Assembly (NCBI GenBank): GCA_018334735.1
Contig: JAGXLK010000100.1
Span: forward strand, 1 to 7,347
Length of the DNA: 7,347 nt
DNA from: Planctomycetota bacterium
GTDB taxonomy: Bacteria; Planctomycetota; Brocadiia; SM23-32
Reading direction: 5' to 3'
Shown: positions 1 to 7,070 of the stretch, piece by piece
Position numbering within the stretch: the stretch's first letter is position 1
How the letters are laid out: each line of letters starts with the position of its first letter
Translations under genes and position numbers: made by a program
The notes under the pieces: model-generated
What the model saw: only the letters and a program-made list of their open reading frames with translations
What the model was told of the DNA's origin: nothing
The model's database searches: none

Positions 1-1904
1 GGAAGAGAAAATTCGGGACGGATGGCGCCGGCTCCAGCCAGGACGGCATGTACCACCTCGTCGGTTGGATCAACCTCGATGCGCGGAGTCTCGAACCGTC
101 TCTCAGCTTCCCGATAGTTCCCCCGAACGCAGGCGAACTGATCCATTTTCGGATTTGTGCGTACCGGCCCGATGTTGTCTTTCGCCCAGACCAGGGCTTT
201 GTTCCGCACCTCCAGGGAGTGGATCTTACGGGAGTCCGGTCCCATCAGATAGCGGTTGCCCACGAAATTTATGTGTCCCTTCTGCCGGTAACCCGGGTTG
301 CGCTCGGCACTGTGCTTGGTCAGGGCTCCGCGACTCCGCCAGTTGTACGCCACGTTGTTGACCACATCGACAATGTAGGGGTTGTCCGGCCCGGCCAGTT
401 GCCATGGCAGATTCGGATTGCGGTGGTTGTTATGGGCCATCAGGTTGTGATGGATTGACACCCGCGAGGAGCCGTAGGTGCACATCAGCCCCCGACTGTG
501 GTGGCCCTTGGGGTGCGTGCTGTTGTAGAGACCTTCGGAAATTATGCTCCACTGGACGGTAATGTTGTGCGTATCGCCCCGCGGCCGGTCCTTCAGTGCC
601 AGGGGCTTTCCGTCTTCATCTTTCCATGGGTGTGCGGTGATCGAGAGGCATTCGTCCACCCCCCAGCTGATCGAACAGTGGTCGATAATCACGTCGTGAG
701 CGTGGTTTATGGCGAAAGCATCCGGGGCATGTCCCTGCCGACGGCCGGGTCCACATCGTACCCGCAGGTAACGCACGATGACATCGTGGACGGGAGCGTT
801 CAGGTCACGCGCGCTGCCGGTATGAGCCCCGACACCGAACGTATCGCCCCGAAGACCTATCCCGTCGCCCGGCGCGGTCTGCCCGGCGACTGTGCAGAAA
901 GGCTCCGTGATTCGCAAAGGTGCTTTCAGGTCGATCCAGCCGGCGACTCGAAAAACGATAGTTCGGGGGCTTTTGGTTTCGCAGGCGGCGCGGAGACTGC
1001 CGGGAATGGGTTTCTCTTTCCTCGGGTTGTAGTCTTTAAGGTTTGTGACCTGGATAACTCGGCCGCCGCGACCGCCTCGGGCGTAGGCGCCGAAACCTTC
1101 CGCTCCCGGAAACGCCCGCGTTGCCCCGGGTTCTTTGTCGGACGAGGAAGTGGTCTCGGACCTCGGCGACCAGACGCGGAAATTACGGTACCGGAAATGG
1201 GTCCATTTCATCTGGCGCAGACCGATGAATCCGTCACCGTGGGGTTTGCCGCCTTTCTTCCCGGTATCGGTCCAGTCGATGACTTTTTTGTCGTCAACCC
1301 ACAGGCGGATGTGATTTTCGTCTTTGGCGAGAGTGATGGTATGGATCTTTTTCGATTCTGTGGGGATTCCTTCCGGTCCCTTTCCGACGAGATGAAACCC
1401 GGGATTTTTTCGGAGGTTGGTCTGTTCTCGATCCGGGTTGTGGGCCGCGTTGGCGTAGTAGGAGGTGTGGTAGCAGCGAATAGCGCCCCGGGTGTATTGC
1501 TTGAAATTGCCGTTCCGATCGGGGAGCTTCTCCGAGAGGATGCTCTGTCCGTCGAGCCCGGCAGCGGCGAAGAAGACGATACAGAGGCCGGCGTCGGTTT
1601 CCAGGTTCTGGGCCTGCCACTGCGCGATGAAACTCTCGGGGAACCGTTTCGGGCACCAGAAGACGTGGTGCATTTTTTCCCCCGGCGACTGCATGTGCAT
1701 CCAGCCGTCTTTGAAAGAGGTTTTTCCGGGGCCCTCCATGCGCCAGTCTTTGACGCTTTTGGGGCTTTCCATGCTGGTTTCATACAACAATTTTCCGGCG
1801 CGAAGCCCGTCGGGCAAGTCGGGTTCTGCCGCTGATGTGGAGGCTATGGCGATTGAGAAGAAAATGGTGCAAAAGGCGAGCATGATCCAGTTGAAAGGGT
1901 TCAT
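1..1904 (-). CDS. Secreted DUF1961-pectate lyase fusion protein, 3' end beyond window
   Basis: I translated this frame by hand: it stays open from the ATG at 1904 to the left edge, 634 codons, and the C-terminus is missing. Residues 1-26 form a signal peptide (hydrophobic about 4-23, likely cleavage after Ala26), so the product is exported. Residues about 30-245 match DUF1961: LLYETSMESP near 39-48, a Trp-rich stretch, TNLRKNPGFHLV at 162-173, WVDDKKVIDWTD at 202-213 and YRNFRVW at 239-245. DUF1961 includes Bacillus subtilis YesU, a concanavalin/galectin-like fold protein from the rhamnogalacturonan cluster. After a short Ser/Thr linker, a right-handed beta-helix pectate lyase domain starts at AFPGAEGFG (264-272). 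It shows VAGQTAPGDG (339-348), DHCSISWGVDE (408-418), HHN (485-487), HNNHRNP (491-497) and NNVAYNW (516-522), typical of the PL1-like group. The RNP at 495-497 resembles part of the PL1 catalytic RxP motif. An AAGAGG ribosome-binding site lies 6 bases before the ATG, and the gene follows pseudopilin B by 22 bases. Pectin-type substrate is inferred; the exact linkage cut is unknown. Confidence 0.9.
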   Translation of the reverse strand, partial: MNPFNWIMLAFCTIFFSIAIASTSAAEPDLPDGLRAGKLLYETSMESPKSVKDWRMEGPGKTSFKDGWMHMQSPGEKMHHVFWCPKRFPESFIAQWQAQNLETDAGLCIVFFAAAGLDGQSILSEKLPDRNGNFKQYTRGAIRCYHTSYYANAAHNPDREQTNLRKNPGFHLVGKGPEGIPTESKKIHTITLAKDENHIRLWVDDKKVIDWTDTGKKGGKPHGDGFIGLRQMKWTHFRYRNFRVWSPRSETTSSSDKEPGATRAFPGAEGFGAYARGGRGGRVIQVTNLKDYNPRKEKPIPGSLRAACETKSPRTIVFRVAGWIDLKAPLRITEPFCTVAGQTAPGDGIGLRGDTFGVGAHTGSARDLNAPVHDVIVRYLRVRCGPGRRQGHAPDAFAINHAHDVIIDHCSISWGVDECLSITAHPWKDEDGKPLALKDRPRGDTHNITVQWSIISEGLYNSTHPKGHHSRGLMCTYGSSRVSIHHNLMAHNNHRNPNLPWQLAGPDNPYIVDVVNNVAYNWRSRGALTKHSAERNPGYRQKGHINFVGNRYLMGPDSRKIHSLEVRNKALVWAKDNIGPVRTNPKMDQFACVRGNYREAERRFETPRIEVDPTDEVVHAVLAGAGAIRPEFSL

Positions 1905-1910
1905 TATTTT

Positions 1911-1916
1911 CCTCTT
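1911..1916 (-). promoter_or_regulatory. Ribosome-binding site of the DUF1961-lyase gene
   Basis: The minus strand reads AAGAGG, then six bases, then ATG at 1904. It lies between the stop codon of the preceding gene (1927-1929) and this start, and it fixes the start of the edge-truncated gene. Confidence 0.6.
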
Positions 1917-1926
1917 ATGACAATCC

Positions 1927-2811
1927 TCAATCTTCCAGCAGTTCGACGGATTCATCCCAGACGCTCCAGCTGGGAAAGTCGGAGGCGGAAGGCCGCCACC
2001 GGTTGCCGATGTCGAGCACTTTGGCTTCCGGGGGTTTACTCGTTCGCGTGCTCCCATCGGCCCGGGTCAGGTTCCAGGCGAGCATCGACCAATGTGCGTT
2101 CACGCTCGACACTACGCTCATATCTTTTTTAACAAGATCGACCATGAACGTGTCAATCAGCAGGGCTTTATCGGAAGGTGTTTTCGATATTCTCTGGTAT
2201 TTTTGCCAGCCCCAGCCGGTGTCATCCGTGTAGTTGTGGTGATGGGGGTTGAAATAATAGCTGCCGCGGATGCGGGCCTTCGTCGGGTCGGGGTTCGGCC
2301 AGGGGGTGTAGTATTCGTAAGTGACATGTTCAACTCGATGGGAAGGACAATAAAGAACGCTGGGGGCTTCGAGCATTCCGCTTTCGTAGAGCAAGCCGTG
2401 ATTCATCCACCCCGAATTCCAGTAAGGATCGCTGGTATATCCCGTATCGGAACTCTTTGAATAAAGGTAATAGCTCACCAGGGGCCTGTGAATGCCGTGA
2501 TCGGGAACGGAGTGGGTGTCCAGATCCGTATCATGGGGTGGATACCAACCGTCGTGATCGTCCGCATACATCTGGACCGACAGGAATATCTGCCGGTGGT
2601 TTGACATACACGAAGCCACCCGTGCCGCCTCCCGTGCCCGCTCCAGGGCCGGCATCAGCATCGACGCCAGGATGGCGATGATGGCGATGACAACGAGCAA
2701 TTCGATGAGGGTGAATGCGCAACGTTCCCGCTGCAGTTCAGGTCCGAGCGCGTTTTGAGAATTCGCGATTAATGACATGACGCGAGAGTTTTTCCGCTGG
2801 TTTCGATTCAT
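1927..2811 (-). CDS. Pseudopilin-like protein B, prepilin-type N-terminal domain (H-X9-DG-type family)
   Basis: A 294-residue protein of the prepilin-type cleavage/methylation family that is greatly expanded in planctomycete-verrucomicrobial bacteria. A leader of about 32 residues precedes [16 protein letters not shown], one membrane-spanning helix, followed by [14 protein letters not shown] and an SNHRQI segment. The rest is a periplasmic or surface domain rich in Tyr and Trp, ending [10 protein letters not shown]. Near the C-terminus, [16 protein letters not shown] resembles the H-X9-DG signature, but His and Asp-Gly are 11 residues apart. The residue before the cleavage point is Ala (CA before FTLIE) rather than the usual Gly; processing would be by the type II secretion/type IV pilus prepilin peptidase. 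I chose the ATG at 2811 because AAAGGGGGAAA lies just upstream; a GTG at 2853 would extend the frame by 14 residues but lacks a ribosome-binding site. The gene sits between two lyase genes. Its role in the cell is not established; a pseudopilus or surface-linked function is inferred. Confidence 0.88.
   Translation of the reverse strand: MNRNQRKNSRVMSLIANSQNALGPELQRERCAFTLIELLVVIAIIAILASMLMPALERAREAARVASCMSNHRQIFLSVQMYADDHDGWYPPHDTDLDTHSVPDHGIHRPLVSYYLYSKSSDTGYTSDPYWNSGWMNHGLLYESGMLEAPSVLYCPSHRVEHVTYEYYTPWPNPDPTKARIRGSYYFNPHHHNYTDDTGWGWQKYQRISKTPSDKALLIDTFMVDLVKKDMSVVSSVNAHWSMLAWNLTRADGSTRTSKPPEAKVLDIGNRWRPSASDFPSWSVWDESVELLED
2621..2715 (-). repeat. 95-bp near-identical block, copy in pseudopilin B
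   Basis: Partner of 5721-5815, with six mismatches in 95 bases. It covers the membrane helix and the start of the stalk helix. High DNA identity limited to this block could come from recent recombination between family members or from strong constraint on the helix. Confidence 0.85.
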
Positions 2812-2814
2812 GAG

Positions 2815-2825
2815 TTTCCCCCTTT
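2815..2825 (-). promoter_or_regulatory. G-rich ribosome-binding site of pseudopilin B
   Basis: The minus strand reads AAAGGGGGAAA, with six bases between the five Gs and the ATG at 2811. It decides the start in favour of 2811 over the GTG at 2853. The same AAAGGGGGAA string occurs inside the 5' part of pseudopilin A (near 5901-5910). Confidence 0.6.
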
Positions 2826-2886
2826 GAGAAAAGAACCGATATTTGGCGACCACTGTATTGTTTCCCGATTTTTTGTGCGGAGCAGG

Positions 2887-2900
2887 TTTCGTGAGCGAAA
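2887..2900 (-). other. Small inverted repeat between lyase and pseudopilin B
   Basis: A perfect 5-bp stem (TTTCG / CGAAA) with a 4-base loop starts 3 bases past the lyase stop codon (2904-2906). No T-run follows directly, and the stem is short, so it is not a convincing terminator. At 92 bases this is the largest gap in the cluster, so the hairpin could shape mRNA decay or partial termination; that is inference. Confidence 0.3.
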
Positions 2901-2903
2901 TGG

Positions 2904-5036
2904 TTACCTTTCATAGTTGGTTTGATGCATTGGTTCGACAGATTGTATACGTACGTCCTGATTGCCGTGTGTTTTGGATAAGATGATCCGGTAGGCGGCA
3001 AAAAACGCCCGATTCTTTTCGGGAATAACGATTTTCTGCGTGGGGTTTTTGTCACTGAGGACCCTGGTGTTTTTGCTTTCTAGCAGATTGGCCCAGTGAG
3101 CAGGCCACCCGCGCAATCCCTGCACCGTGACACGGGTTGGATCGTGCGCCGCGGGGTAAGCGTCCGCCTCTGGTTTGGCAATTTGAACGCCAGCCAGCTT
3201 GCGCGGTAGCGGGAAGGCCAGAACGATCGCCGGCCCTTTGTCCGTCCTGGCACCATCCGGGCCGATATGCTGTCTTGCGGGACTTCCAGGAGTCCAGAAG
3301 TTCGCGTCGTTTCTCAGCAGTTCACCACAACCGTGCGATTTCTCCGTGTTCTTAATCGTGGCACTTGCTATCAGAAGCAGTCCGCCCGCGCTGTTGAATA
3401 TCGTTTCGTTCTTTTCACGGTTTGCCCACCCGTCACCTGTTGCATCAGTACCTGATGACCAATCATATAAAGCTGGATTTTCCAGGGGATTCCGGTTGTG
3501 CTCTGCCTGCGTCCAGTCGACTGCTTTCCCCTTCAGGGACAGACCGTACAGGTAGGATTCGATGTTAGTATATCCATTACCATCTGAGTCAGCGAGCGGG
3601 TCGATGATGTGGTCTGGCTCTATCCCCTGGTTTAGTTTCCACCAAACGGGGAATGGGTCCTCCGGTGATGCATAAACATGATGGGTCGCTGGGAGCTCGG
3701 GAACGGGCGGCGAGTCGTTACGTTTCATATCCACGAACGGATGGCGTCCGGTGCCGTTAAAAATGTTCTGGATAACGAGCGCATCCACGCTATCCCGGCA
3801 GGGGATGGAACAACCGACGGTACCGTTGGCCAGATCTTTGAGGGTGGGAGAGTCCAAAGTGCTGGCCGGGGGAGTGGGCAACGGCTCATCGAGCAAACGC
3901 TTTTGACCTGCCGGGAGGCGACCACGGTCCAGCAGCAATTTTTTCTGGCGTGTTTCCCTTTTCTTTTTTGCGTCCTCGTGGTGAATGTTGTCTTTCAAGT
4001 AGACCTTGTTGTACCCCATGACTTTCAGGCCAGCATAGCGTCTGTTCCGAGGCGTGTTCGGACCCGGCTTAAAATAATTGCCGACGAGGTTGACGTGGTA
4101 TCGGGACCGTTCAAGATCGCCGGTCTCGATCCCCGCGGCATTGGATTTCCAGTTGTACATCACGCTGTTGCGGATATCGATATACGACATCAAATTCTCA
4201 GGATCGTTGCGACCCGCCGACAATCCCGGCATGCGGCGATTATGATGGGCCCAGACGTTATAGATGGAGCTTGCCGTAGCGTGGCGATCGTGTTTTCCCA
4301 GGTAGGCGATAAGACCGCCAAGATTATGGTGTTTGGTGTGTTTGTAATCGGGTCCGCGCGAGAAGTAGTAATCGTGAAAAACGCTGCGCAGGGAATACGC
4401 AGCAATGCTGTGCGAGAGGGTTACGTGATCAACTTCGCCGCTAAAAGAAATCGTTTCATCCACCGAATGGCTGGCACTGAGGTGGTCGAATACCACGTAT
4501 TCGCACCGAGCAGCGTTGACGCTGTCCCAGCCTGAATCCTGGCCGTTTTTAAAACGCTGCCGCATCACGTCGATATCGAGCCGAAAACGCAGGTAGCGTA
4601 ACACCACGTGGTCGGCTCTTACCATCGTCGGATATCCGGTGATGGTAATGCCGGGGAAGGGGGCTGTGTTGCCCGCCACGGTCAGGTAGGGGTTGCCGAC
4701 CACCAGCGGACGTTCAAGATGGAGTGTCCCACCGACTCCAAAGACCACGACACGGGGACCTTTTTGTTCCAGGGCGTTGCGTAACGTGCCGGGTATCGGT
4801 TCTTCGTTTTTGCCGTAATCATCAAGACGGACGACTTTGTAGACTTTCCCCCGGCGGCCGGCTTGAGTTGTGCTGCCGGCTCCCCGGGCTCCTGGGAAGG
4901 CCGGTAGTGTGGCGCGCTGCTTTTGAGATTCGGCGCCCTTTTCCGCTCCGATTAGGTCCGGTGATATCCCTGGCCACGTTATGAGTGAAACGAAAAAGAC
5001 CGTTGCAAGCGTTTTAAATGTCCCGGTTGGTTTCAT
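2904..5036 (-). CDS. Secreted pectate-lyase-like protein with calcium-binding repeat and extra C-terminal module
   Basis: A 710-residue exported protein. Residues 1 to about 31 look like a signal peptide (Lys2 and Lys8, hydrophobic 9-20). A right-handed beta-helix pectate lyase domain spans about 45-450: AFPGARGAG (46-54), [10 protein letters not shown] (80-89), [11 protein letters not shown] (119-129), [12 protein letters not shown] (183-194), HHNRRMPG (264-271) and MYNW (293-296). [17 protein letters not shown] (483-499) is the EF-hand-like calcium motif that usually closes such lyases. Here about 210 residues follow: a second, weaker motif, [14 protein letters not shown] (530-543), then about 555-705 resembling a discoidin/F5-8C-type beta-sandwich ([31 protein letters not shown]). 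I took the ATG at 5036 because the signal peptide begins there; an in-frame GTG at 5129 would overlap the preceding gene and bury it. The ribosome-binding site is weak. It is clearly paralogous to the lyase domain of the DUF1961 fusion but diverged, and it lacks the usual FPGAEGFG string. Substrate is inferred to be pectin-like. Confidence 0.9.
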   Translation of the reverse strand: MKPTGTFKTLATVFFVSLITWPGISPDLIGAEKGAESQKQRATLPAFPGARGAGSTTQAGRRGKVYKVVRLDDYGKNEEPIPGTLRNALEQKGPRVVVFGVGGTLHLERPLVVGNPYLTVAGNTAPFPGITITGYPTMVRADHVVLRYLRFRLDIDVMRQRFKNGQDSGWDSVNAARCEYVVFDHLSASHSVDETISFSGEVDHVTLSHSIAAYSLRSVFHDYYFSRGPDYKHTKHHNLGGLIAYLGKHDRHATASSIYNVWAHHNRRMPGLSAGRNDPENLMSYIDIRNSVMYNWKSNAAGIETGDLERSRYHVNLVGNYFKPGPNTPRNRRYAGLKVMGYNKVYLKDNIHHEDAKKKRETRQKKLLLDRGRLPAGQKRLLDEPLPTPPASTLDSPTLKDLANGTVGCSIPCRDSVDALVIQNIFNGTGRHPFVDMKRNDSPPVPELPATHHVYASPEDPFPVWWKLNQGIEPDHIIDPLADSDGNGYTNIESYLYGLSLKGKAVDWTQAEHNRNPLENPALYDWSSGTDATGDGWANREKNETIFNSAGGLLLIASATIKNTEKSHGCGELLRNDANFWTPGSPARQHIGPDGARTDKGPAIVLAFPLPRKLAGVQIAKPEADAYPAAHDPTRVTVQGLRGWPAHWANLLESKNTRVLSDKNPTQKIVIPEKNRAFFAAYRIILSKTHGNQDVRIQSVEPMHQTNYER

Positions 5037-5074
5037 TTTTTCAGTGTGACTTCTTGTGCTGCGTGGTCTCGCTT

Positions 5075-5941
5075 TCAGTTGTCGCGAATTATGTCGTAAA
5101 CGGTGTTGAAATCGGTCCAGTTCCCCCACGGGTCGTAAGCGGCGATTGTCTCCACGGGCGGATGAGAGGATGTGACATGAGAATCGGCATAGAGCAGATT
5201 CCAGGCGGTCTCGTGGGCGTTTCTGGGCTTGTCAAAACGGACAATATCCATCGCCAGAGCATCGTCCGACTGAAATTTCCAGAGCTTATCGTTGTCGCTC
5301 TCTTTGATGCCGTTGTTGTCGGCGTTCGGGTTGAAAAAGTAGTTATATCTCAGACTTTTATCGTCGAGGTAGGGCAGATCATCCGGCCAGCCGGCGTCAT
5401 CGTAGAATTCCCAGACGTATTTATGCGCTGCGTAAGAGTAAACCTTACTACTGGGACAGTAGAACGTCTCGGCGGCGCCGACGTAGTCGTGGACATACAG
5501 GAAACCCAGCTGGTACCACTGGCGACTCCACTGATTGTTGATAGCCTTGTCGTTGCTACCGCTCCAGGCGCCATTCACATACATCGTATGATATGGGGCA
5601 ACTATCTCTCCGGGAGGTCTGTTCAAGCACCATTCGGGCGGTACTCTACCTTCGTTGTCCTGCGCGTAGAGATTGGTTCCGATACCAATTTGCCGCAGGT
5701 TGGAAGTGCAGACGGCGCGGCGTGCCGCTTCCCGTGCCCGTTCCAGGGCCGGCATAAGCATCGCCGCCAGGATGGCAATGATGGCGATGACGACGAGCAA
5801 TTCGATGAGGGTGAAACCTGTGTCTTTACGCTTCGTCATTGCCCTGAGTCTCTCGAACGGCAGTACTATTAAGGTGAATGCTTTTCGCATGTGTCTGTCT
5901 TCCCCCTTTGCAGAAGATCGAAAATGATGTTGAGGTTTCAT
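5075..5941 (-). CDS. Pseudopilin-like protein A, prepilin-type N-terminal domain (H-X9-DG family)
   Basis: Up to 288 residues. [18 protein letters not shown] starts at 41, with Gly before the predicted cleavage point and Glu at +5 as the prepilin peptidase prefers. [15 protein letters not shown] and SNLRQIGI follow, then a Trp/Tyr-rich outer domain. The C-terminal signature [14 protein letters not shown] has the right His-X9-Asp spacing but Ser instead of Gly. Three starts are possible. The ATG at 5941 has GGGAG 5 bases upstream and lies 12 bases after the regulator's stop. The ATG at 5890 gives MRKAFTLIV and has AAAGGGGGAA about 11 bases upstream. The ATG at 5839 gives a short standard leader, MTKRKDTG. 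I list the longest; 5890 is a serious alternative. Between the second and third starts lies a second, incomplete copy of the FTLI motif. The gene is followed 38 bases later by a secreted lyase. Function beyond family membership is unknown. Confidence 0.88.
   Translation of the reverse strand: MKPQHHFRSSAKGEDRHMRKAFTLIVLPFERLRAMTKRKDTGFTLIELLVVIAIIAILAAMLMPALERAREAARRAVCTSNLRQIGIGTNLYAQDNEGRVPPEWCLNRPPGEIVAPYHTMYVNGAWSGSNDKAINNQWSRQWYQLGFLYVHDYVGAAETFYCPSSKVYSYAAHKYVWEFYDDAGWPDDLPYLDDKSLRYNYFFNPNADNNGIKESDNDKLWKFQSDDALAMDIVRFDKPRNAHETAWNLLYADSHVTSSHPPVETIAAYDPWGNWTDFNTVYDIIRDN
5721..5815 (-). repeat. 95-bp near-identical block, copy in pseudopilin A
   Basis: This stretch codes for FTLIELLVV through the AREAAR region and matches 2621-2715 in pseudopilin B at 89 of 95 positions, aligned by eye without gaps. 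The mismatches are single scattered bases. The rest of the two genes is much more diverged even at the protein level. Confidence 0.85.
5841..5860 (-). repeat. Possible short dispersed repeat coding PFERLRA inside the pseudopilin A leader
   Basis: On the minus strand this segment starts CCGTTCGAGAGACTCAGG and codes for PFERLRA. It resembles, from memory, a short repeat seen in many environmental bacterial genomes of the form CCTTCGACAAGCTCAGGGC, which codes for PFDKLRA. It sits between two copies of the FTLI leader motif. The family assignment is by recollection only. Confidence 0.4.
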
Positions 5942-5953
5942 TTTTACTCCCTT

Positions 5954-6970
5954 TCAGGTAACGGGCCCGATCGTGGCCCCCTCAACGACACGCCCGGGGA
6001 CCAGAATATGCTGGCGCGCGGCCTGCGGATACTCCAGACGGCGGACCAGGGCCTCGGCCGCCGTCGCGCCGATCGATTCAAACGGCGTCTCAATCGATGT
6101 GATCGGCCGACCGTCCGGCAGACTGTTCGTGCCATCGAATCCCGTCAGACTCACGTCGGCGGGGATGGAATACTCGCGTTCAAGAAGCTCTTCCCCGACG
6201 GCCTGGGCCAGGTGATCGCAGGCGCACATCCAGGCGCTGACGCCTTCCCGCATGTGAGTTTCCATCCAGTCGCCGATTTCGCCGGGGTTGTTCGAGCGCG
6301 CGTCTGTGAAAAGCGATGGATCATACTCCATGTCCAGTGTGCTGAGTGCCTGCAGGAACGCGGCGTGGCGGGCGTGCGTCCATTCGTATCGGCGGGCGTC
6401 CCCGATGAAACCGATCTTGCGATGTCCGAGATCCTGGAGACGTTGGACGAGCCGTCCGATCCCGTCGGTGGCATCGACTTCAATGATGTCGACGTCCAGA
6501 CCGGGGCTGTAGTGATGGACCACGACGACGGGCCAGCGGCAGGCGAGCCACTCGACAATATCTTCGGGGAAATAGTTCAGCAGAATCAGGCCGCCGACGC
6601 GGTTGGGTTCGAGGAGGGCGGGAGGATTCTCTCCGGTTAGTTTGTCAAGCCGGTCTCCCGGAGCATAGTGAACGTTGAGGAGCTTTCCGCGCGATTCGCA
6701 CATCTGGCTGATCCCGGCCAGCATGCGGGTGTGCCCGGGAGCCGCACTCGGTCCGTCGTAGCGGAGCAGAACGCCAAAATTACGAGTATCGCGGGCCGTT
6801 CCGTTCGGTTTGCGGTATGCATTCGGCGGATCGTAGCCGAGTTTTGCCGCTGCATCCATCACCTTACTGCGGGTCCGGGGTTTAAGGTTGGAACTGTTGT
6901 TGAGCGCCCGGGATACGGTCGCTACTGAAACCCCCAGATGATCGGCAATATCACGTTGGGTTACCGCCAT
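5954..6970 (-). CDS. LacI/GalR-family transcriptional regulator
   Basis: A full-length 338-residue regulator and first gene of the cluster. The N-terminal helix-turn-helix, residues 1-46, reads VTQRDIADHLGVSVATVSRALNN. The periplasmic-binding-protein-like sensor domain starts near GVLLRY (66-71), with family motifs LGHRKIGFIGD (181-191), IPADVSLTGFDG (269-280), ITSIETPFESIG (290-301) and RVVEGATIGP (327-336). It should bind operator DNA as a dimer and respond to a sugar or sugar acid; the ligand is unknown. The hinge is unusual: after GYDPPN the sequence is AYRKPNGTARD, so the position of LacI Leu56 is Asn, preceded by Pro. The start at 6970 is supported by AAGGAAAGG six bases upstream. Its place at the head of two lyase genes and two pseudopilin genes suggests that it controls them and, through the promoter at 7071-7098, itself. 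Confidence 0.95.
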   Translation of the reverse strand: MAVTQRDIADHLGVSVATVSRALNNSSNLKPRTRSKVMDAAAKLGYDPPNAYRKPNGTARDTRNFGVLLRYDGPSAAPGHTRMLAGISQMCESRGKLLNVHYAPGDRLDKLTGENPPALLEPNRVGGLILLNYFPEDIVEWLACRWPVVVVHHYSPGLDVDIIEVDATDGIGRLVQRLQDLGHRKIGFIGDARRYEWTHARHAAFLQALSTLDMEYDPSLFTDARSNNPGEIGDWMETHMREGVSAWMCACDHLAQAVGEELLEREYSIPADVSLTGFDGTNSLPDGRPITSIETPFESIGATAAEALVRRLEYPQAARQHILVPGRVVEGATIGPVT

Positions 6971-6976
6971 TGCTTG

Positions 6977-6985
6977 CCTTTCCTT
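6977..6985 (-). promoter_or_regulatory. Ribosome-binding site of the LacI-family regulator
   Basis: The minus strand reads AAGGAAAGG, with six bases to the ATG at 6970. It supports this start codon. Confidence 0.6.
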
Positions 6986-7058
6986 GACGTTTTGTTCATT
7001 CTCTTTTTGGCTTTCATGCCACTCGTGCAGCGCATGGAATCCGCATCAGCCGACGGGC

Positions 7059-7069
7059 CATACCGTATG
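7059..7069. promoter_or_regulatory. Perfect 11-bp palindrome at the predicted transcription start (candidate operator)
   Basis: The minus strand reads CATAC G GTATG, a perfect inverted repeat around one central base, directly downstream of the -10 box and centred where transcription should begin (about 7064). An adjacent GTAT A ATAC palindrome (7069-7077) overlaps the -10 box and reuses the same GTAT/ATAC half-sites. A repressor bound here would block the promoter. The link to the LacI-family protein is inference. Confidence 0.4.
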
Positions 7070-7070
7070 T

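Noticed and set aside
1208..1783. Minus-strand open frame of 191 codons inside the DUF1961 region
   Set aside because: Out of frame with the 634-codon gene, which shows clear domains and a signal peptide; this one is Ser/Pro/Arg-rich without motifs.
498..1835. Plus-strand open frame of 445 codons opposite the DUF1961-lyase fusion
   Set aside because: It is exactly codon-aligned opposite the real gene; stops on this strand require TTA, CTA or TCA codons in the real gene, which it hardly uses. No domain is visible.
3678..4535. Plus-strand open frame of 285 codons opposite the 710-residue lyase
   Set aside because: Codon-aligned antisense shadow with the same cause; the minus-strand product is clearly a lyase.
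5018..5872. Plus-strand open frame of 284 codons opposite pseudopilin A
   Set aside because: Codon-aligned antisense shadow; no family motif and no ribosome-binding site.
5891..6640. Plus-strand open frame of 249 codons opposite the LacI-family gene
   Set aside because: Codon-aligned antisense shadow of a well-conserved regulator.
7014..7061. Fifteen-codon minus-strand frame (MARRLMRIPCAARVA) starting almost at the predicted transcription start
   Set aside because: It could be a leaderless leader peptide, but it has no ribosome-binding site and is short enough to be chance.
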